From: Porphyrobacter sp. TH134
GTDB lineage: Bacteria; Pseudomonadota; Alphaproteobacteria; Sphingomonadales; Sphingomonadaceae
NCBI RefSeq assembly: GCF_002855495.1
Contig: NZ_PKRO01000004.1
Location: forward strand, 62,001-126,000
Direction: 5' to 3'
Length of the DNA stretch: 64,000 nucleotides
Within the stretch, counting starts at the first letter, position 1. The number at the start of each line of letters is the position of its first letter. Of the stretch, positions 38,052 to 47,866 are shown in pieces. Both the position numbers and the translations under genes were made by a program. The notes under the pieces were generated by a model, which did no database searches, was not told the DNA's origin, and saw only the letters and a program-made list of their open reading frames with translations.

Positions 38052-38398
38052 GCAATCTCGACACCGCCCGGGCCATGATCGACGCCTACAATGCGCAGGA
38101 CGTCGATGCCTATGTCGCCTTCATGACCGACGACGCTTGCGAAGCGAATTATCGCGGCGATGTGGTGCGGGAAGGCAAGGAAGGCACCCGCTCCGGCCTC
38201 GCCGCTGCGTTCGCGCGTTGGCCGCAGAACCAGGCTGAAATCGTGGAGGCGCAGGCCATCGGCAATTACGTGCTGATGCGCGAACACGTGACGCGCGGTC
38301 CCGCGACCGATGGTTCGCCGCTGGTCGAGCCCTTCGATGTGATCGCTGTCTATTCCTTCGAGGGCGACAAGTGCTCTCGCGTGGAGTTCATCCGCTAA
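38048..38398 (+). CDS. NTF2/SnoaL-like protein inserted in the nuo operon
   Basis: A 116-residue protein with an NTF2-like fold: [30 protein letters not shown], and a final strand [13 protein letters not shown]. It is not a known complex I subunit. Its GTG start overlaps the nuoD stop (GTGA), and its TAA overlaps the nuoE ATG (TAATG), so it is coupled on both sides. Members of this fold bind small ligands or act as isomerases; no function can be assigned here. Confidence 0.8.
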   Translation: MSNLDTARAMIDAYNAQDVDAYVAFMTDDACEANYRGDVVREGKEGTRSGLAAAFARWPQNQAEIVEAQAIGNYVLMREHVTRGPATDGSPLVEPFDVIAVYSFEGDKCSRVEFIR

Positions 38399-39066
38399 TG
38401 GCTGACCGTACCCCCGCTCCCGATACCCCCGAACTGCGCGCCCGCTGGGGCGGCTTCGCGTGGACGCCGGAGAACAAGACAACCGCCGACTGGCACATCG
38501 CCAAGTATCCTGAAGGCCGCCAGCGCTCGGCGGTGATGCCGCTGCTCGATCTTGCCCAGAGGCAGGTCGGCGCTGAGACTGATACGCAGGGCTGGCTCCC
38601 GCTGCCGGTGATCGAATATGTCGCCAAGTACCTGGGCATGCCGGTGATCCGCGTGCTTGAGGTGGCCAGCTTCTATTTCATGTATAATCTGAAGCCCGTG
38701 GGCAAATTCCACGTGCAGGTGTGCGGCACCACGCCCTGCATGCTGCGCGGCTCGGACGACATCATGGCCGCCTGCAAGAAGCGCGGGATGGTGAAGGGCG
38801 GGGTTTCGGCCGATGGGCTGTGGACCCTCACCGAAGTCGAATGCATGGGCAATTGCGCCACCGCGCCGATGGTCCAGATCAACGACGACAATTACGAAGA
38901 CCTGACGCCGGAGCGCTTGGGCGCGGTGCTCGATGCGTTAGAGCGCGGCGAAACGCCCAAGGCGGGCACGCAGGAGCCGGGCCGTCATACCTCCGAGCCA
39001 GCGGGCGGGCCGACCACCTTGAAGGATATGGTCAGCGCCAATCACGATTATCGGGGCGAATGGTAA
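38398..39066 (+). CDS. nuoE: NADH-quinone oxidoreductase subunit E
   Basis: A 222-residue subunit with the [2Fe-2S] cluster N1a. The four Cys ligands are in VCGTTPCMLRG and VECMGNCATAP. The C-terminal 50 residues after LDALERGE are a hydrophilic tail. ATG 38398 shares its A with the stop of the NTF2-like gene. Confidence 0.96.
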   Translation: MADRTPAPDTPELRARWGGFAWTPENKTTADWHIAKYPEGRQRSAVMPLLDLAQRQVGAETDTQGWLPLPVIEYVAKYLGMPVIRVLEVASFYFMYNLKPVGKFHVQVCGTTPCMLRGSDDIMAACKKRGMVKGGVSADGLWTLTEVECMGNCATAPMVQINDDNYEDLTPERLGAVLDALERGETPKAGTQEPGRHTSEPAGGPTTLKDMVSANHDYRGEW

Positions 39067-39067
39067 C

Positions 39068-39211
39068 GTGACCGCTGCCGCCTCCTTCCTCGGCGCGTTG
39101 CTGTTGGCGTTCATCGCCTACAAGCTGCTGATGGGCGTGATCCGCGTCGGCGTGATCCTGCTCATCATCGCCGTGCTGGCAGGGCTGTGGCAGTCGGGAG
39201 CAATGGGATGA
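39068..39211 (+). CDS. 47-residue single-segment membrane protein in the nuo operon
   Basis: A GTG one base after the nuoE stop opens a 47-codon frame that ends at TGA 39209-39211. The product begins [20 protein letters not shown] and has a second hydrophobic run ([15 protein letters not shown]), almost all membrane. Its stop overlaps the next small gene by ATGA. It matches no family that I know. The tight coupling on both sides, with no wasted bases, argues for a real gene. Confidence 0.65.
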   Translation: MTAAASFLGALLLAFIAYKLLMGVIRVGVILLIIAVLAGLWQSGAMG

Positions 39212-39384
39212 ACCCGGTAACGCTCGCCTTCGCCATCCTCGGCCTCAGCGGCTTTGCGCTTGGCGCGGTGCTGAGCGCGATCGGGCCTTACGAAATGGGC
39301 GTGATCCTGATGGGTCTGGGTCTGGTGTTTCAGGTAATTTCGCTGGTGCGTATCAAGCGCGCCAAGAACAAGGGAATGCAGTGA
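39208..39384 (+). CDS. 58-residue two-TM protein in the nuo operon
   Basis: A 58-residue protein starting [20 protein letters not shown], with a second hydrophobic segment ([18 protein letters not shown]) and a basic tail [14 protein letters not shown] 39208 overlaps the previous stop, and its TGA touches the nuoF ATG (TGATG). It is not one of the 14 core subunits. It may be an accessory or assembly factor of complex I; this is a guess from context. Confidence 0.72.
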   Translation: MNPVTLAFAILGLSGFALGAVLSAIGPYEMGVILMGLGLVFQVISLVRIKRAKNKGMQ

Positions 39385-40676
39385 TGCTCGCGGATAAGGA
39401 CCGCATCTTCACCAACGTCTATGGCTTTCAGGACTGGGGCCTGAAAGCGGCACAGGCGCGCGGCGATTGGGATGATACCAAGGCGATTCTGGCCCGCGGG
39501 CAGGATGCGATCATCGACGAAATGAAAGCGTCGGGTCTGCGCGGCCGGGGCGGGGCGGGTTTTCCGACGGGGCTCAAGTGGTCCTTCATGCCCAAGGAAT
39601 CGCGCGATGGCCGTCCGAGCTTCCTCGTTATCAACGCTGACGAGAGCGAGCCCGGCTCCTGCAAGGACCGCGAAATCCTGCGCCACGATCCGCACAAGCT
39701 GATCGAAGGTGCGCTGGTCGCCGGCTTCGCGATGCGCGCCCGGGCGGCCTATATCTACATCCGCGGCGAATATATCCGCGAGGCCGAAGTGCTGCAGGCC
39801 GCGATCCACCAGGCTTACGAAGCCGGATTCATCGGCAAGAACGCCTGCGGTTCAGGCTACGATTTCGACGTCTTCATGCACCGCGGTGCGGGCGCTTACA
39901 TCTGCGGCGAAGAGACCGCGATGATCGAGAGCCTCGAGGGCAAGAAGGGCCAGCCGCGCCTCAAGCCCCCGTTCCCGGCGGGCGCGGGCCTCTATGGCTG
40001 CCCGACCACGGTCAACAATGTCGAAAGCATCGCGGTTGCCCCCACGATCCTGCGGCGCGGCGCGACGTGGTTCTCCTCCTTCGGGCGTGAGAACAACAAG
40101 GGCACGAAGCTGTTCCAGATTAGCGGCCACGTGGAGAAGCCCTGCGTCGTCGAAGAAGCGATGAGCATCAGCTTTGAAGAGCTGATCGAAAAGCACTGCG
40201 GCGGCATTCGCGGCGGGTGGGACAATCTGCTGGCGGTGATTCCCGGCGGTTCCTCGGTGCCGCTGGTGCCGGCAGCGCAGATCCGCAATGCGCCGATGGA
40301 CTTCGACGGGCTGAAGGAACTGGGCTCGGGCCTCGGCACCGCGGCGGTCATCGTCATGGACAAGTCGACCGACATCGTCCGCGCGATCAGCCGCCTCTCC
40401 TATTTCTACAAGCACGAAAGCTGCGGCCAGTGCACCCCCTGCCGCGAAGGCACGGGCTGGATGTGGCGCATGATGGAGCGCCTGCGCACCGGCGATGCGG
40501 CGATCGAGGAAATCGACATGCTGCAGGAAGTTACCAAGCAAGTCGAAGGCCACACCATCTGCGCCTTGGGCGATGCCGCCGCGTGGCCGATCCAGGGGCT
40601 GATCCGCCATTTCCGCCCCGAGCTTGAGCGGCGGATCAACGAGCATAACGCGCAATTCCAAGAGGCAGCCGAGTAA
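39384..40676 (+). CDS. nuoF: NADH-quinone oxidoreductase subunit F
   Basis: A 430-residue subunit that binds NADH and [21 protein letters not shown] is the nucleotide loop, [14 protein letters not shown] the FMN region, and [12 protein letters not shown] holds three Cys of the N3 [4Fe-4S] cluster, with the fourth in [13 protein letters not shown] 39381 is an alternative start. The TAA overlaps the nuoG ATG. Confidence 0.97.
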   Translation: MLADKDRIFTNVYGFQDWGLKAAQARGDWDDTKAILARGQDAIIDEMKASGLRGRGGAGFPTGLKWSFMPKESRDGRPSFLVINADESEPGSCKDREILRHDPHKLIEGALVAGFAMRARAAYIYIRGEYIREAEVLQAAIHQAYEAGFIGKNACGSGYDFDVFMHRGAGAYICGEETAMIESLEGKKGQPRLKPPFPAGAGLYGCPTTVNNVESIAVAPTILRRGATWFSSFGRENNKGTKLFQISGHVEKPCVVEEAMSISFEELIEKHCGGIRGGWDNLLAVIPGGSSVPLVPAAQIRNAPMDFDGLKELGSGLGTAAVIVMDKSTDIVRAISRLSYFYKHESCGQCTPCREGTGWMWRMMERLRTGDAAIEEIDMLQEVTKQVEGHTICALGDAAAWPIQGLIRHFRPELERRINEHNAQFQEAAE

Positions 40677-42691
40677 TGCCTAAAGTCACCGTAGACGGTC
40701 AGGAAATCGAGGTCCCGGCGGGCGCGACTGTGCTTCAGGCGTGCGAGCTGGCGGGCAAGGAAATCCCGCGCTTCTGCTATCACGAGCGCCTCTCCATCGC
40801 TGGCAATTGCCGCATGTGCCTCGTCGAGGTGAAGCCCGGGCCGCCCAAGCCGCAGGCCTCCTGCGCGCTGCCCGCTGCCGAAGGGCAGGAAATCCGCACC
40901 GACAGCCCGATGGTCAAGAAGGCCCGCGAGGGGGTGATGGAGTTCCTGCTCATCAACCACCCGCTCGATTGCCCGATCTGCGATCAGGGCGGCGAGTGCG
41001 ATTTGCAGGATCAGGCGGTCGCCTATGGCCGCGGCGGCTCGCGCTATCACGAGAACAAGCGCGCGGTGACCGAGAAGTACATGGGCCCGCTGATCAAGAC
41101 GATCATGACCCGCTGCATCCACTGCACCCGCTGCGTGCGCTTCTCGGAAGAGATCGCGGGCGTGGACGAGATCGGCGCGCTCTATCGCGGCGAGGATATG
41201 CAGATCACCACCTACCTCGAACAGGCGGCGGCGCATGAATTGAGCGCCAATGTCATTGACCTGTGCCCGGTCGGCGCGCTGACCTCGCGGCCCTATGCCT
41301 TCGAGGCGCGGCCGTGGGAGCTTAAGAAGACGCTCAGCATCGATGTCTCGGACGCGGTGGGGGCCAACATCACGCTCCACTCCAAGGGCCGCGAAGTCAT
41401 GCGCGCGCTGCCGCGCGTCAACGACGACGTCAACGAGGAGTGGCTGTCGGACAAGGGCCGTTATCAGGTCGACGGCCTGACCAAGCGCCGCCTCGACCGC
41501 GTTTGGGTGCGCCGTGAGGGCAAGCTCCAGCCTGCCGAGTGGACCGAGGCTTTCGGGATGATCGCCTCTGCGCTGGAAGGCGACAAATCGAGCATTGCGG
41601 CGGTCGCGGGCGATTTGCTCGATGCCGAGACGATGTTTGCCGCCAAGGCCCTCGTCAATGCCTGCGGCTCGCGGCTCACCGAGGCGCGCCAGACCGGCAT
41701 GACATATGACGTGTCGAACCTCGCGGCGGTGAACTTCAACAGCACCTTCGCCGGTATCGAGACGGCTGATGCAATCCTGATCGTCGGCAGCAATGTCCGC
41801 TGGGAGGCGGCGCTGCTCAACGTCCGTCTGCGCAAGGCGGTCAAGGCGGGGGCCAAGGTCTACATCATCGGCCCCGAATGGGATCCAACCTATCCCGCGA
41901 CCTTCCTCGGCTCCGACCTCAAGCTGCTCAACCGCATCCCCAAGGAATTGGGTGATGTCATGAAGTCGGCCCAGCGCCCGGCGGTGATCGTCGGCGCGGC
42001 GGCGCTCGCCAAGGGCGCGCTGCCGGCGGCGCTCAAGCTGGTCGACAAGTTCGGCCTCGTGAAGGACGATTGGAACGGCTTCAACGTGCTGCACATCTCC
42101 GCGGCGCGCATGGCCTCGCTGATGCTGGGCTTCACGCTGCCGGGCGGGATGGGCGACATTGCGGCGGCTGCGCCCAAGGTGCTGCTCAGCCTCGGTGCTG
42201 ACGAGATGGACTACGCGCCCTACGCGGGGAGCCTCAAGGTCTATATCGGCCACCACGGCGATAAGGGCGCGCATCACGCTGACATCATCCTGCCCGGCGC
42301 ATCCTATGCCGAGAAAGACGGGACTTACGTCAACGCCGAGGGCCGGGTGCAGTTCGCCGAGAAGGCCGTGTTCGCCCCCGGTGACGCGCGCGAGGACTGG
42401 ACGATTTTGCGTGCGCTCGCCGATGCACTGGGCGTCACCGTCGGCTTCGACAGCTTCAGCGAGCTTCAGGCGAAGATGATCGCCGCCGTCCCTGCGCTGG
42501 GCGAAGAAGGCCTCGCCGATTACGGCGCGCTGCCCAAGGCCGACAGCGGCGCCAAGTTCGAGGGCGAGCTTGCGGGCTACCCAGTCAAGGATTTCTACCT
42601 CACAAACCCCATCGCCCGCGCGAGTGAGGTGATGCAGCGCTGCTCGGACGAACTGCTCCACGGGGCGGATGTGAAGGAGGCTGCGGAATGA
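40676..42691 (+). CDS. nuoG: NADH-quinone oxidoreductase subunit G
   Basis: A 671-residue subunit. The N-terminal ferredoxin domain has Cys ligands in [20 protein letters not shown]; the His/Cys cluster is in [15 protein letters not shown] and the next cluster in [14 protein letters not shown]. The rest is a molybdopterin-oxidoreductase-like domain without the cofactor function. A long reverse-strand frame covers it but is a shadow. The stop overlaps nuoH. Confidence 0.96.
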   Translation: MPKVTVDGQEIEVPAGATVLQACELAGKEIPRFCYHERLSIAGNCRMCLVEVKPGPPKPQASCALPAAEGQEIRTDSPMVKKAREGVMEFLLINHPLDCPICDQGGECDLQDQAVAYGRGGSRYHENKRAVTEKYMGPLIKTIMTRCIHCTRCVRFSEEIAGVDEIGALYRGEDMQITTYLEQAAAHELSANVIDLCPVGALTSRPYAFEARPWELKKTLSIDVSDAVGANITLHSKGREVMRALPRVNDDVNEEWLSDKGRYQVDGLTKRRLDRVWVRREGKLQPAEWTEAFGMIASALEGDKSSIAAVAGDLLDAETMFAAKALVNACGSRLTEARQTGMTYDVSNLAAVNFNSTFAGIETADAILIVGSNVRWEAALLNVRLRKAVKAGAKVYIIGPEWDPTYPATFLGSDLKLLNRIPKELGDVMKSAQRPAVIVGAAALAKGALPAALKLVDKFGLVKDDWNGFNVLHISAARMASLMLGFTLPGGMGDIAAAAPKVLLSLGADEMDYAPYAGSLKVYIGHHGDKGAHHADIILPGASYAEKDGTYVNAEGRVQFAEKAVFAPGDAREDWTILRALADALGVTVGFDSFSELQAKMIAAVPALGEEGLADYGALPKADSGAKFEGELAGYPVKDFYLTNPIARASEVMQRCSDELLHGADVKEAAE

Positions 42692-43734
42692 CCGCCTTCT
42701 TCCAATCCCTTGGCCTTTCCTACGACTGGGCCTGGACCGCCGCGACCTTGACCGGGATCATCGTGATCTCGCTGCTCGTCATGTTCTCTGTCGCCATGGT
42801 GATCTACGTCGACCGCAAGGTGCTGGGCGCGATCATGATGCGTCGGGGCCCCAATGTGGTCGGGCCCTTCGGGCTGCTGCAATCCTTCGCGGATGGCCTC
42901 AAGGTCTTCCTGCAAGAAACGATCATCCCGTCAGCGGCGAACAAAGGCATTTTCCTGCTCGCGCCGATCATTACCTTCACCGTCGCGCTGGCGGCGTGGG
43001 CGGTGATTCCGTTCTGGGACGGCGGGGTTCTGGCCGACATCAACGTGGGCCTGCTCTACATCCTCGCGATCTCCTCGATGGGGGTTTACGGCGTGGTGAT
43101 GAGCGGGTGGGCGTCGAACTCCAAATACCCGTTCTTCTCGGCGATGCGCGCGTCCGCGCAGATGATTTCCTACGAGGTCTCGATCGGCTTCGTGCTGGTC
43201 TGCGTGGTGCTGTTTGCGGGAACCTTCAACCTCTCGGGCATCGTGAACGCGCAACAGGGCTTCGGGCTGGGGCTGATCAACGCCTATGCAGTGCATCCCC
43301 TGCTGTTCCCGATGTGGGTGGTGTTCTTCATCTCGGCCCTCGCGGAGACCGCGCGCGCGCCCTTCGACCTCACCGAGGCCGAGAGCGAGCTCGTCGCGGG
43401 CTACCAGACCGAATATTCCTCGATGAGCTTCGCGCTGTTCTGGCTCGGCGAGTATGCCAACATTCTGCTAATGTGCTCGCTGAACACGCTGCTGTTCTGG
43501 GGCGGGTGGCTGCCGCCGCTCGATATTCCTGTGCTCTACGCGGTGCCGGGGATCATCTGGTTCCTGCTCAAGACCTTCGTGTTCTTCTTCATGTTCAGCT
43601 GGATCTGGGCGACCGTGCCGCGCTACCGCTATGACCAGCTGATGCGCCTCGGGTGGAAGGTGTTTCTGCCGATGAGCCTGTTCTTTGTCGCAGCGACGAG
43701 CGGCTACCTGATGGCGACGGGGCATTTCGGATGA
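42688..43734 (+). CDS. nuoH: NADH-quinone oxidoreductase subunit H
   Basis: A 348-residue membrane subunit with about eight TM helices that links the peripheral arm to the proton channels. [26 protein letters not shown] N-terminal motif and [20 protein letters not shown] are family signatures (each seen as written apart from the first residue, I in place of V). The TGA overlaps the ATG of the unknown gene that follows. Confidence 0.96.
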   Translation: MTAFFQSLGLSYDWAWTAATLTGIIVISLLVMFSVAMVIYVDRKVLGAIMMRRGPNVVGPFGLLQSFADGLKVFLQETIIPSAANKGIFLLAPIITFTVALAAWAVIPFWDGGVLADINVGLLYILAISSMGVYGVVMSGWASNSKYPFFSAMRASAQMISYEVSIGFVLVCVVLFAGTFNLSGIVNAQQGFGLGLINAYAVHPLLFPMWVVFFISALAETARAPFDLTEAESELVAGYQTEYSSMSFALFWLGEYANILLMCSLNTLLFWGGWLPPLDIPVLYAVPGIIWFLLKTFVFFFMFSWIWATVPRYRYDQLMRLGWKVFLPMSLFFVAATSGYLMATGHFG

Positions 43735-44243
43735 TCGAAGTGCTTGCCCTTCTCTTTCAGCCGACATTGGAACCATTGCCACCGCAGAGCGCGAGCGGCT
43801 TTGTCGCGTCGGTTCGCTACGACTGCGCGGTAGTCGATGAAACTGGGCGACAAATGGCGCTCAAGCTTCTCAAATCCGGTCAAATGACGATGATAGGCGA
43901 GTATGGAGAACGGCAAAGGAAAGGGACTGATTTGCCGTTTATAGAGCCGGAGTATCGGGTTCTTGAAGGAAGCGATCCAAGGTTCGCTTCGATGATTCAA
44001 TTTGCGCCGCCGCGCCGTCGGATAGGATGGCACGAGTTTGTTCGTTCGACAGATGGTAGTGGCGAATTTTCAGGCATGTTTGAATTGCTTCGGCATGAGC
44101 TGAGCACCGGAATCGATCCGGTGACCGGACAGTTAAGTGGATCGGCGATCATTATGTACATGCCTCGGCCTAGCGCCCCGGAGCAGACCGAAACCCTAGG
44201 CGGAGTGTGTGTCGCGACGAGACTTGAGGATCAATTGAAATGA
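43731..44243 (+). CDS. Unknown 170-residue protein inserted between nuoH and nuoI
   Basis: The frame starts [20 protein letters not shown] with ATGA overlap to nuoH, and ends overlapping the nuoI ATG (TGAAATGACC region at 44240). I recognise no domain. Features are [20 protein letters not shown], a basic patch [11 protein letters not shown] and a C-terminal strand [13 protein letters not shown]. Base composition is visibly AT-richer than both neighbours, with codons such as AAA, GGA and ATA that the nuo genes avoid. This suggests recent transfer into the operon. It may be soluble; there is no TM or signal. Confidence 0.72.
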   Translation: MIEVLALLFQPTLEPLPPQSASGFVASVRYDCAVVDETGRQMALKLLKSGQMTMIGEYGERQRKGTDLPFIEPEYRVLEGSDPRFASMIQFAPPRRRIGWHEFVRSTDGSGEFSGMFELLRHELSTGIDPVTGQLSGSAIIMYMPRPSAPEQTETLGGVCVATRLEDQLK

Positions 44244-44728
44244 CCACCGTCTCCCACCTCATCAAATCGTTCACTCTCTGGGAATTCCTCAAGGCGCATG
44301 CCTTGACGCTGAAGTATTTCTTTAAGCCCAAGGTGACGATCAACTACCCCTTTGAAAAGGCCCCGCTCTCGCCCCGCTTCCGCGGCGAGCATGCGCTGCG
44401 GCGCTATCCGAACGGGGAGGAACGCTGCATCGCGTGCAAGCTGTGCGAGGCCGTGTGCCCCGCGCAGGCGATCACCATCGAGAGCGAACCGCGGGAGGAC
44501 GGCAGCCGCCGCACCACCCGTTACGACATCGACATGACCAAGTGCATCTTCTGCGGCTTTTGCCAGGAAGCCTGCCCGGTTGATGCCATCGTCGAGGGGC
44601 CGAACTTCGAATACGCCACCGAAACCCGCGAAGAGCTGCTGTATGACAAGGCCAAGCTGCTTTCGAATGGTGACAAGTGGGAACGGGCCATCGCGGCCAA
44701 CCTTGAAGCCGACGCCCCCTATCGCTAG
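44240..44728 (+). CDS. nuoI: NADH-quinone oxidoreductase subunit I
   Basis: A 162-residue subunit with clusters N6a and N6b. The two 4Fe-4S motifs are [16 protein letters not shown] and [16 protein letters not shown]. Length is normal. ATG 44240 overlaps the stop of the upstream unknown gene. A long inverted repeat follows four bases after the stop. Confidence 0.96.
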   Translation: MTTVSHLIKSFTLWEFLKAHALTLKYFFKPKVTINYPFEKAPLSPRFRGEHALRRYPNGEERCIACKLCEAVCPAQAITIESEPREDGSRRTTRYDIDMTKCIFCGFCQEACPVDAIVEGPNFEYATETREELLYDKAKLLSNGDKWERAIAANLEADAPYR

Positions 44729-44731
44729 GGC

Positions 44732-44777
44732 GCGCCGGACAAAGGAAACGGGGTCAGATTTTTCGTTGTTCCGGCGC
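44732..44777 (+). repeat. Intercistronic inverted repeat between nuoI and nuoJ
   Basis: GCGCCGGACAA at 44732-44742 pairs with TTGTTCCGGCGC at 44766-44777, one T bulged, leaving a 23-base loop that contains GGGGTCAGATTTTTCG. It lies in a 148-base gap, unusual in an operon where neighbours otherwise overlap. It could be a REP-type element, an attenuator or an RNA-processing site. The ribosome-binding site of nuoJ lies well beyond it. Confidence 0.6.
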
Positions 44778-44876
44778 TGAGGGATCAAGGCGGCGGAACA
44801 GCACTTGGACTAGGGATCAATTGCCGCTTTCTGGGCTCTGGCATCGGCCGGGGTGGTGGATCGGCGGAGTACCATC

Positions 44877-45500
44877 ATGATACAGGCCATCGCCTTCTAT
44901 TTCTTTGCGACCATCGTTGTCGCCGCCGCCGTGATGACGATCATGGCGCGCAATCCGGTGCACTCGGTGCTGTGGCTCATCATGGCGTTTTTCAACGCTG
45001 CGGGCCTGATGGTGCTGGTCGGCGCGGAGTTCATCGCCATGCTGCTGGTGATCGTTTACGTGGGCGCAGTCGCGGTGCTGTTCCTGTTCGTGGTGATGAT
45101 GCTCGACATCGATTTCGCCGCGATGCGCGCGGGGCTGAGCCGCAATGCGCCGCTCGGGCTGCTGATTGCTGCGGTCCTGCTGGCCGAATTGCTGCTGGCT
45201 GTGGGCGCTTATGGTGCGGGCGGGATCCAATTGGGCACGCCTGATGGCAGCGCGGCACAGGCGGCAGGCGCCAGCAACATCGCCGCCTTGGGCGCGCTGC
45301 TTTATGGCCGCTACATCGTGCTGTTCGAGATTGCGGGGATCATCCTGCTGGTCGCCATGATCGGCGCGATCGTGCTGACCTTCCAGCCATCAAAGCCCGG
45401 TGCGCGTGCGCGGCAGGATGTGGGCAAGCAAATCCGCCGCCGCCCGGAAGATGCAACTGTCATGAAAAACCCGGAAATCGGGCAAGGGGTCGAGCTGTGA
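44877..45500 (+). CDS. nuoJ: NADH-quinone oxidoreductase subunit J
   Basis: A 207-residue membrane subunit with five TM helices. [20 protein letters not shown] and [20 protein letters not shown] are the family signature. GGAG lies seven bases before ATG 44877. The C-terminus has a hydrophilic tail ([17 protein letters not shown]) seen in alphaproteobacterial NuoJ. Confidence 0.95.
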   Translation: MIQAIAFYFFATIVVAAAVMTIMARNPVHSVLWLIMAFFNAAGLMVLVGAEFIAMLLVIVYVGAVAVLFLFVVMMLDIDFAAMRAGLSRNAPLGLLIAAVLLAELLLAVGAYGAGGIQLGTPDGSAAQAAGASNIAALGALLYGRYIVLFEIAGIILLVAMIGAIVLTFQPSKPGARARQDVGKQIRRRPEDATVMKNPEIGQGVEL

Positions 45501-45802
45501 TTGGGATCGAACATTACCTCACCGTCAGCGCGATCCTGTTCGTGCTGGGCGTGCTGGGGATTTTCCTCAACCGCAAGAACGTGATCGTCATCCTGATGGC
45601 GGTCGAACTGATCCTGCTTAGCGTGAACCTCAACCTCGTGGCCTTCAGCGCGTTCATGCAGGATCTGGTGGGTCAGGTTTTCGCGATGCTGGTGCTGACC
45701 GTAGCCGCGGCTGAAGCGGCGATCGGCCTTGCGATCCTGGTGATCTATTTCCGTACCCGCGGGTCTATCGCGGTTGACGATATCAACCGGATGAAGGGGT
45801 AA
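45497..45802 (+). CDS. nuoK: NADH-quinone oxidoreductase subunit K
   Basis: A 101-residue membrane subunit with three TM helices. [20 protein letters not shown] carries the conserved Glu within the membrane. The start is GTG 45497, overlapping the nuoJ stop by GTGA. Confidence 0.96.
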   Translation: MIGIEHYLTVSAILFVLGVLGIFLNRKNVIVILMAVELILLSVNLNLVAFSAFMQDLVGQVFAMLVLTVAAAEAAIGLAILVIYFRTRGSIAVDDINRMKG

Positions 45803-45809
45803 GACGCCC

Positions 45810-47852
45810 ATGCATCCGATCCTTATCATCGTATTCGGGCCGCTGCTGGCTGCGCTGGTCGCCGGGCTGGGCAACCGGATGATCGGCAATGTTGCCGCCA
45901 AGTCTGTGACGACCGGCGCGTTGTTTCTTTCGGCGGGCCTGAGCTGGCCGATTTTCCTCGGCTATCTTGGCGGCACGCAGACCGCTGAGGTGGTGCAGGT
46001 CTTGAAGTGGGTCGAAAGCGGCACGCTGAGCTTCGATTGGGCGCTGCGCGTCGACACGTTGACCGCAATCATGCTGGTGGTGATCAATTCGGTCTCGGCG
46101 CTCGTCCACCTCTATTCCTGGGGGTACATGGAGGAAGACCCGGATCAGCCGCGCTTCTTTGCCTACCTGTCGCTGTTCACCTTCGCGATGCTGATGCTGG
46201 TGACGGCCGATAATCTCGTGCAGATGTTCTTCGGTTGGGAAGGCGTGGGCCTGGCCTCTTATCTGCTGATCGGTTTCTGGTTCAGGAAGCCCAGCGCTGG
46301 CGCGGCCGCGATCAAGGCCTTTGTGGTCAACCGCGTGGGCGATTTGGGCTTCATGCTCGGCATCTTCGGCACCTATCTGGTGTTCCAGACGACCTCGATC
46401 CCCGAGATTCTCGCGGCGGCCCCGGCGATGAGCGGATCGACGATCACCTTCGTCGGGATGCGTCTCTACACCATGGATATCCTGTGCATCCTGCTGTTCA
46501 TCGGCGCGATGGGGAAGAGCGCGCAGCTGGGCCTGCATACGTGGCTGCCCGACGCGATGGAGGGGCCGACGCCGGTCTCCGCGCTGATCCACGCCGCGAC
46601 CATGGTGACAGCGGGCGTGTTTATGCTGTGCCGTCTGTCGCCGATGTTCGAGACGGCACCGACCGCGCTGACCATCGTCACCATCGTCGGCGCTGCCACC
46701 TGCTTCTTTGCCGCCACGATCGGCACGACGCAGTGGGACATCAAGCGGGTGATCGCCTATTCGACCTGTTCGCAGCTGGGCTACATGTTCTTTGCCGCGG
46801 GCGTGGGCGCTTACGGCGCGGCGATGTTCCACCTCTTCACGCACGCCTTCTTCAAGGCCCTGCTGTTCCTCGGTGCGGGCTCGGTGATCCATGCGATGCA
46901 TCACGAGCAGGACATGCGCTATTACGGCGGCCTGCGTAAGCACATTCCCTTCACCTTCTACGCCATGCTGGCGGGCACTCTGGCGATCACGGGTCTGGGG
47001 GTGTATCACCTTGGCGCTGGCTTTGCGGGCTTCTGGTCGAAGGACGCGATCCTCGAAGTCGCGTTTGCGCGCGGCAATGGCGCCGGGCAAGCCGCCTTCT
47101 GGGCTGGGGCGGGTGCGGCCCTGCTGACGAGCTTCTATTCGTGGCGCCTGATGTTCCTGACGTTCTGGGGCAAGCCGCGCTGGGAGCAGTCGGAGCATAT
47201 CCAGCACGCGGTTCATGGCGATCATGGGCATGACGATCATGCCCACGCCGATCATGGGCATGATAATCACGCCCATGATCATGCCTCGCATGACGGCACG
47301 GCGGGCTATCACCCGCATGAAAGCCCGGTTTCGATGCTGATGCCATTGGGCGTCCTGACGCTCGGGGCGGTAGGGGCAGGGCAGGTGTTTGCGCCCGCCT
47401 TCCTTGATACGGCGGCGTTCTGGAACGGCTCGATCTTCTACAACGAAGCGCTGATCCACGCGATGCATGCGGTGCCGTATTGGGTGAAGTACACCGCGCT
47501 TGTGGTCATGATCCTCGGCTTTGTCGGCGCCTATGTCGCCTATATCGCCAAGCCCGACATTCCGGCAAAGTTCGTCGCGACCTTCGGCGCGCTCCATAAC
47601 TTCGTCTACCGCAAGTGGTACTTCGACGAACTATATGATGCGATCTTTGTGAAGCCCGCCTTCGCGCTGGGCCGCGCCTTCTGGAAGTTTGGCGATATCG
47701 GCACGATCGACCGTTTCGGTCCCAACGGCATCGCCTGGGTGGTCGAGCGTTCGTCGGTCGCGGCCAAGCAAATCCAGTCGGGCTACGTCTACACCTACGC
47801 GTTGATCATGCTGCTCGGGCTGGTCGCCGCTGTCACCTTTGTTCTGCTTTAG
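45810..47852 (+). CDS. nuoL: NADH-quinone oxidoreductase subunit L
   Basis: A 680-residue antiporter-like proton channel at the tip of the membrane arm. Conserved parts include [37 protein letters not shown] and [20 protein letters not shown]. Between TM segments, residues about 463-508 hold a His/Asp/Gly-rich loop with 15 His. The C-terminal lateral helix and final TM follow (about 560-680). AGG-rich spacing of seven bases separates it from nuoK. Confidence 0.96.
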   Translation: MHPILIIVFGPLLAALVAGLGNRMIGNVAAKSVTTGALFLSAGLSWPIFLGYLGGTQTAEVVQVLKWVESGTLSFDWALRVDTLTAIMLVVINSVSALVHLYSWGYMEEDPDQPRFFAYLSLFTFAMLMLVTADNLVQMFFGWEGVGLASYLLIGFWFRKPSAGAAAIKAFVVNRVGDLGFMLGIFGTYLVFQTTSIPEILAAAPAMSGSTITFVGMRLYTMDILCILLFIGAMGKSAQLGLHTWLPDAMEGPTPVSALIHAATMVTAGVFMLCRLSPMFETAPTALTIVTIVGAATCFFAATIGTTQWDIKRVIAYSTCSQLGYMFFAAGVGAYGAAMFHLFTHAFFKALLFLGAGSVIHAMHHEQDMRYYGGLRKHIPFTFYAMLAGTLAITGLGVYHLGAGFAGFWSKDAILEVAFARGNGAGQAAFWAGAGAALLTSFYSWRLMFLTFWGKPRWEQSEHIQHAVHGDHGHDDHAHADHGHDNHAHDHASHDGTAGYHPHESPVSMLMPLGVLTLGAVGAGQVFAPAFLDTAAFWNGSIFYNEALIHAMHAVPYWVKYTALVVMILGFVGAYVAYIAKPDIPAKFVATFGALHNFVYRKWYFDELYDAIFVKPAFALGRAFWKFGDIGTIDRFGPNGIAWVVERSSVAAKQIQSGYVYTYALIMLLGLVAAVTFVLL

Positions 47853-47866
47853 GAGCGCGCTTCGTA

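Noticed and set aside
40406..42661. 751-codon reverse frame opposite nuoG
   Set aside because: Long, but the composition follows the complement of nuoG codons and no domain is visible.
47197..47331. Tandem-like CATG/GATCATG repeats as a possible DNA repeat array
   Set aside because: They are explained by His/Asp/Gly codons of the NuoL loop; no unit is regular enough for a CRISPR or iteron array.
45783..47597. 604-codon reverse frame opposite nuoL
   Set aside because: Arg/His/Gln-rich shadow; nuoL itself is certain.
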